Assembly: GCA_005281725.1 (NCBI GenBank)
Contig: SSBO01000012.1
Coordinates: forward strand, 8,655,099-8,719,098
DNA length: 64,000 bases
Reading direction: 5' to 3'
Source of the DNA: Wuchereria bancrofti
Lineage: Eukaryota; Nematoda; Chromadorea; Rhabditida; Onchocercidae
Shown here piece after piece: positions 52,832 to 64,000 of this stretch; positions within the stretch are counted from its first letter, which is position 1; each line of letters opens with the position of its first letter. The translations under genes and the position numbers were made by a program. Below the pieces are notes generated by a model. It was not told the origin of the DNA. It made no database searches and saw only the letters and a list, made by a program, of their open reading frames with translations.

Positions 52832-54740
52832 ATGTCAGATGAGGAGAGAGGAATGCCTTGGTCGAAATTCAGTTGTATTCCAAATAAACTGTGGCAGTTT
52901 TTTTCGCGAAATCTGGGTAAATCATTTGAATGAAACTTCTATATTATTAACTAATTTTAATTCCATGCACTTGTTAAAAACGAAACTGTAAAACATAGGT
53001 CATTCATCAAATATCTAAGTTGTTTCGGGTAGAACTGATGTATGACATTGACTAGTACGTAAAAAGTAATATTGTCGTGCTAATAATTTCACTTTAAATC
53101 AAACAGCACCAATATTCATCTTTTTTTCTTTTGATACAAAAAGAAGTGAAGAATTTTTAGATATCAAAGATGAAGTTGTTGTTGAGAGTGGACATGCGGA
53201 TGATTCCAACACTAATGGTTGGCAGCGATTGAAAAATGTATATTTTAATAAAGGTTTGTAAAGATATATCCTGTAATTTGTAAGTTTTGAAATTTGCTAT
53301 GTTTGTGGTGTTACAGATGTACATTTTGAAACGAGTATATTGATGCCATGTATAGAATGGACATTTATTGGTACAGTATTCTTCACAGGTCCTCTAGGAT
53401 GGCAAAGAGCTGCTGACCGTTATAATCGTTACGCGAGGGGACGAATATTTCTTAGTCCACGTGACGCACTGGTTAGTAGTCATTTATACGCGGCGTTTGC
53501 CGTATTTGTAAAGTCAGTGGTACAAACAACTTCTATACCGATTGCTGCAAGAAGTATTGTCAGTTTTCTAAAGATGTAACTTTCATTACGCATCATTAAG
53601 CATACTTTTCTAACTTACCTATTTATTTCTGGACTAAGGCTATTGTGTCAGTTAAGATTACCTCGTTTTTGTTTAAGAAATTTTTCAGAGGCGTAAGTGG
53701 GATTATGCATTTACATCATTTCTGCGCTTGGGAGCAATTAACGGTACTCTAGCATCATTATATGTTGGATGCATGGTGTAAGATGTTTTTTTTTCTCAGT
53801 ATCTAATATATTCTTTCATAGTTCATGTACTAACATCTTTTTATTAAACTTATAGGTGGAATTAAAAAAAAATGATAAACATTTGATTTTAGATGGGCTT
53901 GAAGTAAGCAGCATTGTCAGCACACTCCAAATGTTCAGGAAATGTCCACTTATTTAGGAATTTGAAAATCAAGGCTGGTATTCGCATTTTGTGTTGTAAT
54001 TACTTTTAGAGGAGCGATCACACATGTTGCAGCGTGGCGTGGCCATTTCTCACTTTGGACTATTCCCATTATAACAAGTGAATGTTTGCATTTTCTTTCC
54101 TTTCGAAATTAACTGAGGATTGCAGGATTCAGTGAAAGTATGAATATAGAGTCTGGAACGCAATGGAAAAGAACTGATCAGAATTAGTTATTACGTGATT
54201 TTTCGAAATTAAAATGAAATGTCTTTCATTTCAGCTTCAGTGTCATCTATAGTTGCATGTCCACTAGGTCTGCGAAAAATGGTACAAGCAGCAAGTCTTG
54301 GGTTAACATGCGGGTATCATTTGTTATTCTTTCTTTTTTTCTTAGATAATTTTAGTAATAATGTTACGTCAACTTATCGATTTAATTCTAGAAGTGGATG
54401 CGTAAGGCTTCATTCTTGTGTTATTTATGTTTGCTAACTAAAATTCAAACAGTAATATCGTGGTTTTTTTTTTTTGCTTTTTGCCTGGTATGTTATTTTT
54501 AGGCTGACTCTGTCGTTGATCGTGTTTAGCGTATCATACTTTTCCGCTCAGACGGTAGACGACACGTATCAACAATTCAAACGAGAATATGAGTTGATAT
54601 TAAGAGCTGAACGAGTTAAAGACGAAAATATTAAAATATATCAAAAAGAACATAAAATTTGGTCCAGAAATTTGGCAAAACTTTTGATGGATAAGGATAA
54701 AAAGCTAGAAAGTGAAAATTCTGAAATCCCCTCCAAATAA
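52832..54740 (+). CDS. TIMMDC1: TIMMDC1-like mitochondrial complex I assembly factor
   Basis: Seven exons (52832-52916, 53107-53253, 53317-53471, 53689-53777, 54010-54077, 54235-54313, 54503-54740) join in phase to 286 residues, practically the length of human TIMMDC1 (285). The layout also fits: a hydrophilic N-terminus with GWQRLKNVYFNKD, hydrophobic segments IEWTFIGTVFFTGPLGW, LRLGAINGTLASLYVGCMV, WTIPIITTSVSSIVACPLG and LGLTCGLTLSLIVFSVSY, then a charged coiled C-terminal tail (QQFKREYELILRAERVKDEN). The GLRKMVQAASLGLTCG stretch aligns with the glycine-rich GLRGLV-type segment of the family. TIMMDC1 acts in the inner mitochondrial membrane in assembly of respiratory complex I. Sequence similarity is moderate, so the assignment rests on layout, length and a few blocks; another Tim17-related membrane protein remains possible. 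Confidence 0.68.
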
Positions 54741-55514
54741 GAACTCGAATAACGAGTAACAATTTATCTACAAACGATAAGTGTCCATGAGTTTGTTTTA
54801 ATCTATTCGTTGATGCATCTCTGAATTTTTTAATGAATGCTTTGAATCTTGTGTATTTAACAGCATGAGTTGAAACTGTGACATTCCAAAATATTGTTGG
54901 ACGAGTGTGGAGAAATACGGTTTTCAAGTGGAGTTTTGTTCTAATCACTTTAATTTGTCCATTTTCTGCATTTCATTGCAATTTGATACGTGAGACGGTT
55001 GCTTTTCTTTCTCTGTTATCATCTTCACCTATTCCAATATCGCTTATCTGACCGAGTCGCGAGAACTTAAGATGTGAGAGGAAGAGCGCAAACAACAATG
55101 TGCAGTACTTCTTCATTTCTCTTTTCTTTTTGAGTGACACTTCCACATTTCAGCATTTATTATTAACTGTACCAATGAATAGTTTAAAACTGACAAAAGT
55201 GAAATTAGCAAGAAATTCGATTAGTTGATCAAATACGATCAACTGTTATTACATATAATATTACCAACAGAAAATTCACTATTTACAGTTGACGGTTCAC
55301 TGTTTTTTTTTATGCAGTCCTTCTGAAGCCATTTGCCCTGATCTTCACCATACTGCACCAAGCTTTCAAAATTCATTGGATATTCGAAACGAAATCTAAC
55401 TACTCTGCTCTAAACACATTTGCTTTTCTCCAAGTTTCTTCGAAAGAGGAGGAGAGAAATCGCTTCCTCTATTCCTCTTTCTCTTCCTTCTTTTTTTCTC
55501 ATTCCCTCCCCTCC
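54741..55514. other. Spacer between TIMMDC1-like gene and right inverted-repeat arm
   Basis: Presumed 3' UTR of the plus-strand gene followed by AT-rich DNA with CT-rich patches near 55440-55510. No gene was supported. Confidence 0.45.
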
Positions 55515-56333
55515 ACCTGAGAAATCTGTTTTCATTTTTCGATCATTCTTAAACGGAAGTTATTTTTTGCTGGAAAATTTGAATTTTTCTGGAAAGTAAA
55601 TCTTATTTGCGGGAAAATAAAAAGAAATTTTTACTAAATTTCTCACTAAATATGATTTCCTAATAAAACCCTTCGAGTTTAGTGTGAATTCCACGACAAA
55701 CTGAGCAGACGTGTTTTTTGTAACTGCCTTAAATATCAAGGAATATTATTCGGTTCAGGTGGATTTCTCTTCTGATACAGAAATTCGTCCTAATTTTCAA
55801 GTTACTATTTAAATGGAGACAATTTTTAATCCGTTCATTGTTATTAATAAACTTTTTTAAATGTTCTCAGTGAATAATTCAAGCAAGCAAGATGCGATGT
55901 TTCGATGAACAAACAACCGATGTGCTATTTCAATTACAACCCAAATTGATTGCTCCAATCTCACTTGTTTCCCCAGTAGAGAACCGTCATCATTACCGTT
56001 CATCACAGCAATTCCGACGAAATGGTTAACTGAGAATTTTCATCACCTTTTATACATTCGTAATAGGACGCGCAATGTCATTTGAATATTTAAAAATGAT
56101 CAGATATATGCAAAGTCTTCTGTCATAGAATTAGCATATTTCAATGAAAAAAAAAGTTTGAATCCTTCTAATCTTAATTAATCAAGTTTTGCCATCCTTC
56201 AAATCCTTTCATTCTTTTTCCTCTCTCTCTCCCAAAACCAAAAATGCCAAATGTCAAAGAACAATATGGGTTTTTAATATTATAAAATTTATCTATTGGC
56301 TGATTAGATACTGCTCGATGTGCATTATGATGT
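55515..56333 (-). repeat. Right arm of the large inverted duplication
   Basis: Reverse complement of 50957-51821. The core 55728-56115 matches the left arm without a difference that I could find. The outer part (56116-56333) and inner part (55515-55727) match with many changes. Spacer between the cores is about 4.1 kb and contains two plus-strand genes. Confidence 0.9.
55670..55727 (-). pseudogene. Decayed copy of the CxxC-protein second exon
   Basis: Read on the minus strand, this segment gives KKHVCSVCRGIHTKLE, clearly related to KLKRSVCPYCRGTGIKLE of the left-arm gene. The exon start differs by an indel that shifts the frame relative to exon 1, and the donor GGAG/GTAAGG has become GAAGGGTTTT, with no GT at the equivalent place. 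The following intron and acceptor (TTTCTCAG) are still alignable, but the next segment is unrelated purine-rich sequence. It is therefore most likely a pseudogene fragment. Confidence 0.7.
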
Positions 56334-56372
56334 CAGGTACGATGTATGCATAAATTACTGATAATCAGGTTG

Positions 56373-57408
56373 CTATGTTAATAAACCAGTTGGAGCATTC
56401 TTGGAAGAGATGGCTTTGAGTTTCTCCTCAACATACCAGTAGTGATGCCACAGGACAAAAGTGAAAAGCCAGTTCGAAGTGAAACCCATCAGATAAACAG
56501 TAAATGCCGTGCCGAATTCTGTATCCACCTTGCCACTCAATGCGTCAAGCATTTTTGGCGCTGTTGCCATCGTCAATATCGCTAATCCGAGAGCATACGA
56601 CGATTGCATCAAAAGTGCTGAGAAGACTTTAGTCAAAGAAGTTTCAATACTTGTTGAACTAAAAAAGTATGCAGGTTCCGCGTTATTTCACTACTGAAGA
56701 ATGGAACAGATTCTGAACCGTTCCATATCAATGATAAAACAGTAAAAATAGAAGTGATATGTGGACTCAAATAAACTTACCTGGCCAAAGTAACCAGATT
56801 GGTTTGATAAAGAAAAATAATGCGACTAATAGTAAAAACAATGAACTGGTATGTGACAAACACCAAACAGAACGCATAAAACCACCGTCCAGATAATTTG
56901 CAATACATTCACTGGTTCCTAATATGCGATGCATTAGGCCGTAATCGAATATGATAATATCATAGGCTAAAAACTGAAACTAGAAACTATATCAGATTAT
57001 GAAGTGTTAAGGAGAGAGGAAAAAAGAGAAGAGAATCACAACTGATGCAGTATGATAGTATAAAATTACCAAAAGTTTGATTCTTGAGTAATAACAAATT
57101 TCACTTTTCATTTTATCAGAAGCACCAAAATATTTCTTGGATTAAATCCACTAAATTTACACTTTAGTCGTGCAAATAATATAGATTTATGATGGATACG
57201 GTTTTGAACAAATTTTTTTGAAGCAAGTTAAGGATGCAATCAGGCAAACGGTTCCATTTAACTCATCCACTGATTGAAATGTATATGTCTTTAAAAAAAT
57301 AATTTCTAAAAACGAAAAGAAATTTACCATCTCATCTGCAGTTGAAGTTGCTGTGATATTTGACTGGCATGCAAAAATGGTATTGTTTTTCCGTATCGAG
57401 TAGACATG
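56373..57408 (-). CDS. Unrecognised multi-pass membrane protein, 5' end not found
   Basis: Not recognised. Minus-strand exons 57408-57328 (27 codons, ending TATSTADEM), 56973-56781 and 56617-56373 join in phase. The product has at least three hydrophobic segments (SLFLLLVALFFFIKPIWLLW; SYALGLAILTMATAP; FTVYLMGFTSNWLFTFVLW) and ends with a short charged tail (VEEKLKAISSKNAPTGLLT). No ATG starts the 57.4-kb exon in frame, so more 5' sequence is needed. If that exon is wrong, translation could begin at the ATG at 56934, giving 132 residues starting MHRILGTSECIANYL. The last two exons are firm because of donor GTAAGT, phase and continuous hydrophobicity; the first is less sure. Its stop lies just outside the right inverted-repeat arm. 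Confidence 0.7.
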
Positions 57409-58701
57409 CTAAATTAATTATGCATTTAATTCGATCCGTTTATTTTTTTCATTTTTTTCTGATTTTAAATTTTTTTCCACATTTTAAATATGTTATCAAT
57501 TTTCTAAAAAAGTCTTTTGATTTGATTATTTTCCGAAAATTCTTAAATTCAATGAAGATTATATTTTAAGCATGCTGATATGATACTATGGAATTTAGGC
57601 TTTTGATTAAACATAAATCAAGCAAATAATTTTTTCTTTCCTCAGTGACTGTTTCATAAACTTTCAATTTTAACCGACTTGAAAGCATTCTTCCATTCAC
57701 AATCAATAGAATCATCTATACATTGAATATTTGCTTAGAACTGACACTACCGTATACTAAATGCGGTTATCTATTAGCGGTTATTTGTTAATATGGTTAT
57801 ATGGTTGTTTGTCAATTCGGTTATTTGTTAAGTATTTATAGGTTCTATAATTTCATATTAAGGTAATTTTATTTTTTTATTACTTTTTAAAATTTTTTTT
57901 CCAGTCATAAAATTGATTATTGATTATAACAGTATAATTAGATTTTTCCCCATCCTATTCAAATTATCTATACGATGAGGTATCAAATTGAGTATTCCTG
58001 GCACTTTTATAATAATAATAATATCACCTGGAAAGTTAACATTATTTGGACAGACTTTTATTTAGATATTTATTTTTGTTTAGCATTCATATATGCGATA
58101 ACATAATACGTGGATAGTTTGGAATGTTAATAAAAGAAGGTGACCTGAAGAAGTGAAGTAAGAGCAACAAGAAACTGTAAAATTGCAAAGATGATGCAAA
58201 GATATCTGTTTTTGAGAGGTAAACCGCAAACGAAAGTATATTTATCTTCAATTGCAATAAATAAGCAAAGCTTCATGGGAACAAAAAGGTTTATTTATTG
58301 CAGATTGAACTGAATGAAATCTGTTGAAGATTTTTTCCTGTTAGGAGTTAATTAGCACTCTTAGGCCCATTAGCACTAATTCATTTCCATCCATAAATGT
58401 ACATTTACACACTAGTCCAATATGCTTTTTGCATCTTTACTACTCTATTGAGAAACAAACTCTGGCTTGTAACGAAATGAATTTTCAAGTTCTAAAAAGG
58501 ATATCTCTCCATAAATTACAATTTAAGATAATTTCCACTACTCATTTCGATGCATGAAAGTATTTTTCATAAATTCCAAACTTTATTAAAATCAAAGTAT
58601 CTCAAATTTCTTTGTCACTTTTTTGCTCAAATGCTAATTAATAACACACCACAAATCATTTCGTTTGAGAGATGTCTTTTTTTCACATAGTCTTCATCGA
58701 A

Positions 58702-59395
58702 ATGTGTTTATCGCCCAATGATACAAGTGGTACAGTAAACCGGATCGAAACTACGAAACGATGTTTTCGATGTACGAATGTAAAGTTTAAAGTAGAGGGA
58801 GTGTTTGATTATTATCATTTTGTTTGGCTTACTTACGTGGGAATTTCTGACTAAAGTTAGGAGAAAAATACCTAAATGGCAAGGCCAACGCATGGTCGTC
58901 CAAAAAATCTAGGAATTCTCCTTTGGAGTTTACAAGTCAGATAAAAGTATCTGACAAATCATTAGCGTAAGTTATAACGTTTTTGCAGATTTACTTCTTC
59001 TTGTTTATCCCTTAAGTATGGATTTACTTGCTGTTCGAAAATTTATCCCAGTATAAACATTCAGAACTTGCTAGCGCATAGTTGTGCCTGTAAACTCGGG
59101 TGGTTATATGACGAAAAATTCTGGTCGGAAAGTAAATATACATATGTTTATATTTAGGTGTTAAAGCACGGCTTTATTCCATGCTGCTATTCAAAGCTAT
59201 ATCGGTATGTAATACTTGCTGATACGTTAACCTAAAAGAAAGTTATGAGTATGTGGAATGAAAATTGATGCTGATAGATTTGTTTTGTAGGGCTTAATAT
59301 TTTCAAAAATTTTTTGTAAATTTCATAAACTTGTACTTGAATTTTGGTCAGAATATTTTTACCTTTTATTCCAGCCAATAAGAAAGATTTATTAA
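58702..59395 (+). CDS. Candidate five-exon small gene, unrecognised
   Basis: Not recognised. Short open segments with good splice sites chain in phase: 58702-58729 (donor GTACAG), 58861-58966 (acceptor AAGTTAG, donor GC/GTAAGT), 59052-59131 (acceptor TATCCCAG, donor A/GTAAAT), 59158-59204 (acceptor TATTTAG, donor TCG/GTATGT) and 59291-59395 (acceptor TTTTGTAG, stop TAA). The product would be 121 residues, containing EKYLNGKANAWSSKKSRNSP, INIQNLLAHSCACKLGWLYD, EKFWSESVKARLYSMLLFKA and a lysine- and aromatic-rich end. A T-rich acceptor CACATAG at 58690 just before the ATG could be a trans-splice site. The middle three exons look the most convincing; the first and last may be wrong. Confidence 0.43.
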
Positions 59396-60002
59396 AAACT
59401 AGCCACTGTTTTATTAAATTACTTTCAATTCAAAAGCATTCTTTGGATTCTCTTTGACCGGTAGAGTGATATGATAACCAGTCTGTTGTCGTTGAATTTT
59501 CGCGAAGTACATCCGTATCATAATTAGAATATTACGCTGAACTGATAAATGATTTAGAATTAATGAAAATGTGTAAAAGAATATGGAATTATTATACCAT
59601 TTTTTATAAAAGAGTCTGAAATTCTGAGATGCACGGAATTTTTTAAACGTTGTTGCACATACATTGTGTAAAAGTGACTGGTTGAGAAGGTGGATTTTTC
59701 GTTTTCTTTGGTTCATGGTTCATATGTACAATGATGTTCATTAGATATCATAAAAGAAAACATAAGTAAGTGGAATGTTGTAAAGAAAGTTTGACTTGTT
59801 ATTTTTGTAAATAGGAGTTGGACAAGAATTATTCGGATTATGTAATGCTGAGTGATTTCAGTAAGTGTTTGATACTTTTTCCTTTTCTGATCATTATAGC
59901 TACCAGAGTCATACAGGACCTTAAAGACTCGAAAAAGAAAATGGAGTGGAAATATTTTTACTTGATTTTATTTAGGTAAAGTAAAGGAAAACGTTGCAAG
60001 CT

Positions 60003-63000
60003 ATGGGAGATGCCGAGTTTCAATTTGCGGTTGGAACAACAGATTCAGAGGAAAAAGACCAAGAAAGAAAACGAACCGAACTTGGGAAGCTTGTTCAAAT
60101 GCAGAAGAATTGGTTGGAAGCAAGAAAAAAAATTGCATCTCTGGAGGCACAAGTGAATATGGTAAATGATTAAACTTAAGAAAATTCTAGATGATATAAT
60201 GAAATGTCTGAAATAAAATGACACTGAAGTAATTTTAGAAAAGCAGGTAGTGGAAAATCTGGTAATAAGCTTTAATCACGATCTATATGTAAAAGACAAA
60301 TTAACACACTAAGCATTGATAATATGAAGCATTCCTGGAGCGTGCTGAAGTCACTTGTTCGTAGAACTGATTAGACTACTAAAGTTCGTAAAAAATTATG
60401 CACCTAAACAACACAAACCATACTTAAATTTTATTTCCAGCATCGACTTCGTGAAGAAGCATTGGTATGTGAAATGGTTGAATTACGCAAGAGCCAGGAA
60501 GTGTGTCAAGCCAAATTCGATGAGGAACGGCGTGAATGGCTCCGCGATATGCGGGCAGCTCAGGAAAGCAAAGCAGAGGTGTTACAACTTAGACTTCCAT
60601 TTTTATTTTAAAGACATAGAACTTTTGTATAAATCTTTAACTTTTGCAGGTACTGGGCATTACAGTCCTTATTTGGTCTGATTTTCAGGGAAAATAGAAT
60701 TTCTTGCTTTGTTTTAGAATTTCGATAAAGGCAAGGCTGAGATAGATTTACTAAAAGCAGAAATAGCTGAATTAAAGTCGTCCTTGGATGATGCGGAACG
60801 AACCCGTCTGTTTTTATTGGAAGACAACGGTAAAATAAAGCAACAGAAAGCAAAATTAAGGTTTTTCATCTTACTTTTTAATAAAGAGATATTTTTATCC
60901 AAAGTACCACTGTATGAACTCGAGTTTTTGCTATAACGTTGTCCAGTATTCCATTTCAACCGTAGAGCTGAATATTACTATGAACTGTGTGAATATATGA
61001 AAAGTTTTAGATATCCTGATGAGTGACCAGTTATATTGAATCATTACCCTCGTTGGTTTTATGCAAACTTATATATTGTGGTTTAAATTCATAATGATAG
61101 GAACGTGGATTGTTTTATTTTCTAACTTTGGTCCATTCCTTACATTAATATATAATTATTTAGATGTGATTACAATGAATTGAAGCGTGAACACAATAAG
61201 TTGCTCTTCTCTCAGCAAGCTAGAACGACTTTTGTACGTTTTACAAATTTTTATACATGAATATTTTGACGTGTACTATCAGAATTAGTTTTTTTTTTTT
61301 TGTCATTATTTGGCATAGCTAATCTAAATACCCAGCCGTAATACTTCCTTCTTTAGAGAAAAAGTGAAGTTCTGTGCGATAGAAGTGGAACGGAAAACAT
61401 TCCAAATCGAGGCAGTCAGAATAGATTGATAAGTGGGAATAATTTTGGGAATGCCGTTCTCGGCCTTTCTGAGGTAGATTTTTGTTTAATTTGCATTGTC
61501 CTTCCTATCTTGATTGCATTATTCTTTCTGCCTTGATTACATTATTTTCAGACGTGCAGTATATGCATATCTCCAGTTTCGCTTAGACAATCCTATAATT
61601 CCAATGTTACTATCTTGGAAGCAAATTCTAAGCGTAGCGAAGATTCAGTTGCCAGATCTGTAAATATGCAGGTATTTTCAAAGTTTTGTATCATCACTGA
61701 GACCACTGAGATGGTTACAAGAAGAACTTTAATGGTTGGCTTCATCAGTCTGTTTCCGGAGATCGAAATGTTTTGGCCAACTTTACATGTAGTTTTGGTA
61801 CCTATAAAAGATGCCTCTCTAGATTTTATATTTGGAATCTTGTTTCATGGATTTTGTTATAATTCTTTCAAAGAAAGCTGCATTCTGCTATTTAGGGGAG
61901 TGTAATAATGAAAAACACAGACGAGGAAAAGTTAATCGGAGAGCTTATCGAGAAACTGAAACACTCGGATGAAAAAAATCAAGAATTGCGAAAAGCGCTA
62001 CACACTGTCGATGAGCAGTGCGAGAAGCTAGTGGTGCGTAATATTTTTAATAAAAATAAGAAAAAAACTTTGCATTAGCTTCGTTAGCTTCAAACCATCA
62101 AACAAAGCCTGAAGAACACTAGAGTAATGTTTTTGTTGATTTCACTTCATAGTCACCACCAATAAACTTTGCTGCTGGTTGGATTGGAGGTATGAGTAAC
62201 CATTCTATTGCTCTGAATCTTATTTAGGAAGCCTTTAGGAGTCGTGTTCATTTTTTCTCATGTAGTCAACACTACTAAGCGCTGAATGATTGAGCGCTCA
62301 GTGTTGAAACAGTTACTGCTTCTAGTTCTTAGAGTAATGTTTTTTGTCTAGAAGCAAAAATATTTTCCCTTCCACAACTATTAAGAATTTCGGTGGTTTC
62401 GTAATCAAAAAAGCAAGTTACTCAGCTATCTAGGACTGTTTTTCTCATATTTGTTTTGTAAATCGTATACGTTACCATTGCAGAGAAGTTTCCAGGAACT
62501 GAAATTACGATATGAAGAGAAGGAGCGGAATCTTGCACTGAGTGCATCAATGTCTAGGGTAGTAACGCAAAGTAGTAGTCAATATGGGCGATCAGATCTC
62601 GAAACGGAACATTCTATAGCGGAAAAGGACCATAGGTTTTTGTCCCAGAAACTTCTAGTAAATGTTTAGTTGAATATTCTTTATGTTTTACAAACGAAAT
62701 TATACTTTACATTCAAGTGTATTGCGTAAGGTGTTGAAAACTACCTGAAATATACTATCGTTTCATAACCACCTTTGTTCTACCTGCTCATAAAAATCTA
62801 ATCACAGTGGTTTCGGTCCTCATTTCGATGCATTCTGATTGTTGAATTATTTTTTCCTACATCAGGTCTACGCGGCTTACTACTGCCACTTTATACAAGT
62901 ACCATCTTAATACTTTTTTAAGGATGATGTGCGTCCTGCATCGAATTCAGTCAAACGCAAATATGCTTCATGCCTCACTGCCCTTGGTAAACGTTCGGAA

Positions 63001-63012
63001 AATCTCTGCTGA
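60003..63012 (+). CDS. Coiled-coil protein, function unknown
   Basis: Exons 60003-60161, 60441-60578, 60718-60860, 61164-61233, 61357-61473, 61552-61671, 61896-62033, 62484-62657 and 62923-63012, all phase-consistent, give about 382 residues. Most of the product is predicted coiled coil by composition and heptads (GKLVQMQKNWLEARKKIASL; EIDLLKAEIAELKSSLDDAE; NELKREHNKLLFSQQ; EKLIGELIEKLKHSDEKNQE; FQELKLRYEEKERNLALSAS), interrupted by a Ser/Asn-rich linker with a CSIC motif. A TTTAG at 59971-59975 before the ATG suggests trans-splicing. If the last intron is not removed, exon 8 ends at a stop at 62669 (QKLLVNV); the spliced form continues DDVRPASNSVKRKYASCLTA and ends SENLC. I do not recognise the family; a centrosomal, cytoskeletal or trafficking adaptor is conceivable but unsupported. 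Confidence 0.78.
62266..62307. repeat. Imperfect hairpin in an intron of the coiled-coil gene
   Basis: TCAACACT-ACTA-AGCGCT pairs with AGCGCT-C-AGTGTTGA around a 9-base loop: 14 paired bases with a small bulge. Too short for a typical miRNA precursor as seen; it could be a small structured element. Confidence 0.6.
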
Positions 63013-64000
63013 ATTTGTGCGGACATAATACAGTTTGTCATTGTTCTTGTTATTAATTTTTAATTGCTTATCTTAGTTCTGTGAAGCAGAAGCAGTTGCC
63101 CGAAAAGTTTTAGATTTTTCTTTGTAGGACAGGAAATTTTGTCGATGTTTTTGTAATAGTAAAACAATATGCCAGGAAGCTTGTATAGTTGTTTATCAAT
63201 TTATATTTTATTATATGGCGTAGTTTGTTATCCTTAAAGTCTTTTTTCATATCAGTTTCTTTGAAGTGCAAAGCGCTTAATGAATAAAGTCACTCCTAGC
63301 ACTGTTGTAACTATTTACCCCTCTGTTTCCTGCCCATTTACTGCTTCATTATCGTTATTGTTCATCTCATCCTTATCATTCATACATCCTATATCCAGTT
63401 ATTGTATACTCTGACGTACAAATACTCGCCGGTTGTAGTTCGTTTGCATACCTCAATGTTATACTGCGGACAGTTATGAAAAAATGTTCTAGAAATCAAT
63501 CATCACTGATTGAAATCCCTATGGAATCTCGTTTGATATGCAGATTTCGTCAGATTCTATAACTGTGACCACTTAACTCAGTTTCTATAACTGATAACTT
63601 AGAAATCAAAGCAGATGATAAAGTACTGTTTGCTAAGTTACGAATTGTAGAAATTTGGCGAACATATGCAAAGACAGCGAGATACCCATCCCCAACAATG
63701 AGCTTTTACTTTCGAACTGATTCTTTTCTAAAGATAATACCTGTACCTGTTCTCTAAAGCAATACAGATTTTCAACCGCGGTTCGTCTTTAGAACACATG
63801 CTTATACAACTGAAGATGTGCCGAAAGATCTATTTGACAAGTTCTGGTCATGATCAGCATTGCGACATATGTATGGATTCGAGTTGAATCGTAGATCAAA
63901 TAAAGTTGAGCCTTTATTGCTGTTAAACTATATATTCACAGAATAGATTCTAAAAGTCACTCTCTGGAAAGTTTAGCACGATGAAGATAGAAAATAAGGA
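63013..64000. other. Right-edge stretch without supported features
   Basis: AT-rich DNA, presumably starting with the 3' UTR of the coiled-coil gene. No exon could be supported on either strand. Confidence 0.4.

Overview
The window looks like nuclear DNA of a nematode, most likely a spirurid or filarial worm (inference). It is strongly AT-rich, its genes are split into many small exons by AT-rich GT-AG introns, several start codons follow a TTTCAG-like site with no upstream exon (as expected for spliced-leader trans-splicing), and it carries an orthologue of the nematode ETS factor LIN-1. Most exon models below were rebuilt by hand from splice sites, reading phase and family resemblance, because the exons are too short to show as long open frames. 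All exon joins are predictions.

Left block, 0-9.1 kb. On the plus strand: the 3' part of a MANF-type neurotrophic factor, a complete UBE2N/Ubc13 E2, and a BCAP31-type ER membrane protein. On the minus strand: a complete UBE2H E2. MANF ends in an ER-retention-like KSEL and BCAP31 in a dilysine KKED, so two of the three plus-strand neighbours are ER residents.

9.1-19.7 kb. A repeat-rich gene-poor stretch that probably hides at least one small plus-strand gene (10.17-10.59 kb), then the minus-strand lin-1/ELK gene with an intact ETS domain, a MAPK D-type docking site and the FQFP docking site. Its first exon was not found.

19.7-35.3 kb. About 15.6 kb with no convincing gene: microsatellites, homopolymers, and a few GC-richer islands that could be lin-1 regulatory DNA or alternative first exons.

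35.3-50.1 kb. A cluster of short plus-strand exons that appears to encode a small cysteine-containing protein; an 11-exon minus-strand hexokinase with altered key residues; a two-exon orphan gene divergent from it; and an 8-exon minus-strand SLC17-type transporter with an unusual 213-residue N-terminal extension.

51-56.4 kb. An inverted duplication flanks about 4 kb. Its arms share a 388-bp core that reads as identical inside more diverged flanks. The left arm carries the start of a small CxxC protein gene and the right arm a decayed copy of it. Between them lies a TIMMDC1-like complex I assembly factor gene.

56.4-63 kb. A minus-strand multi-pass membrane protein (5' end not found), a probable small plus-strand gene, and a nine-exon coiled-coil protein gene. 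The last kilobase shows nothing I can support.
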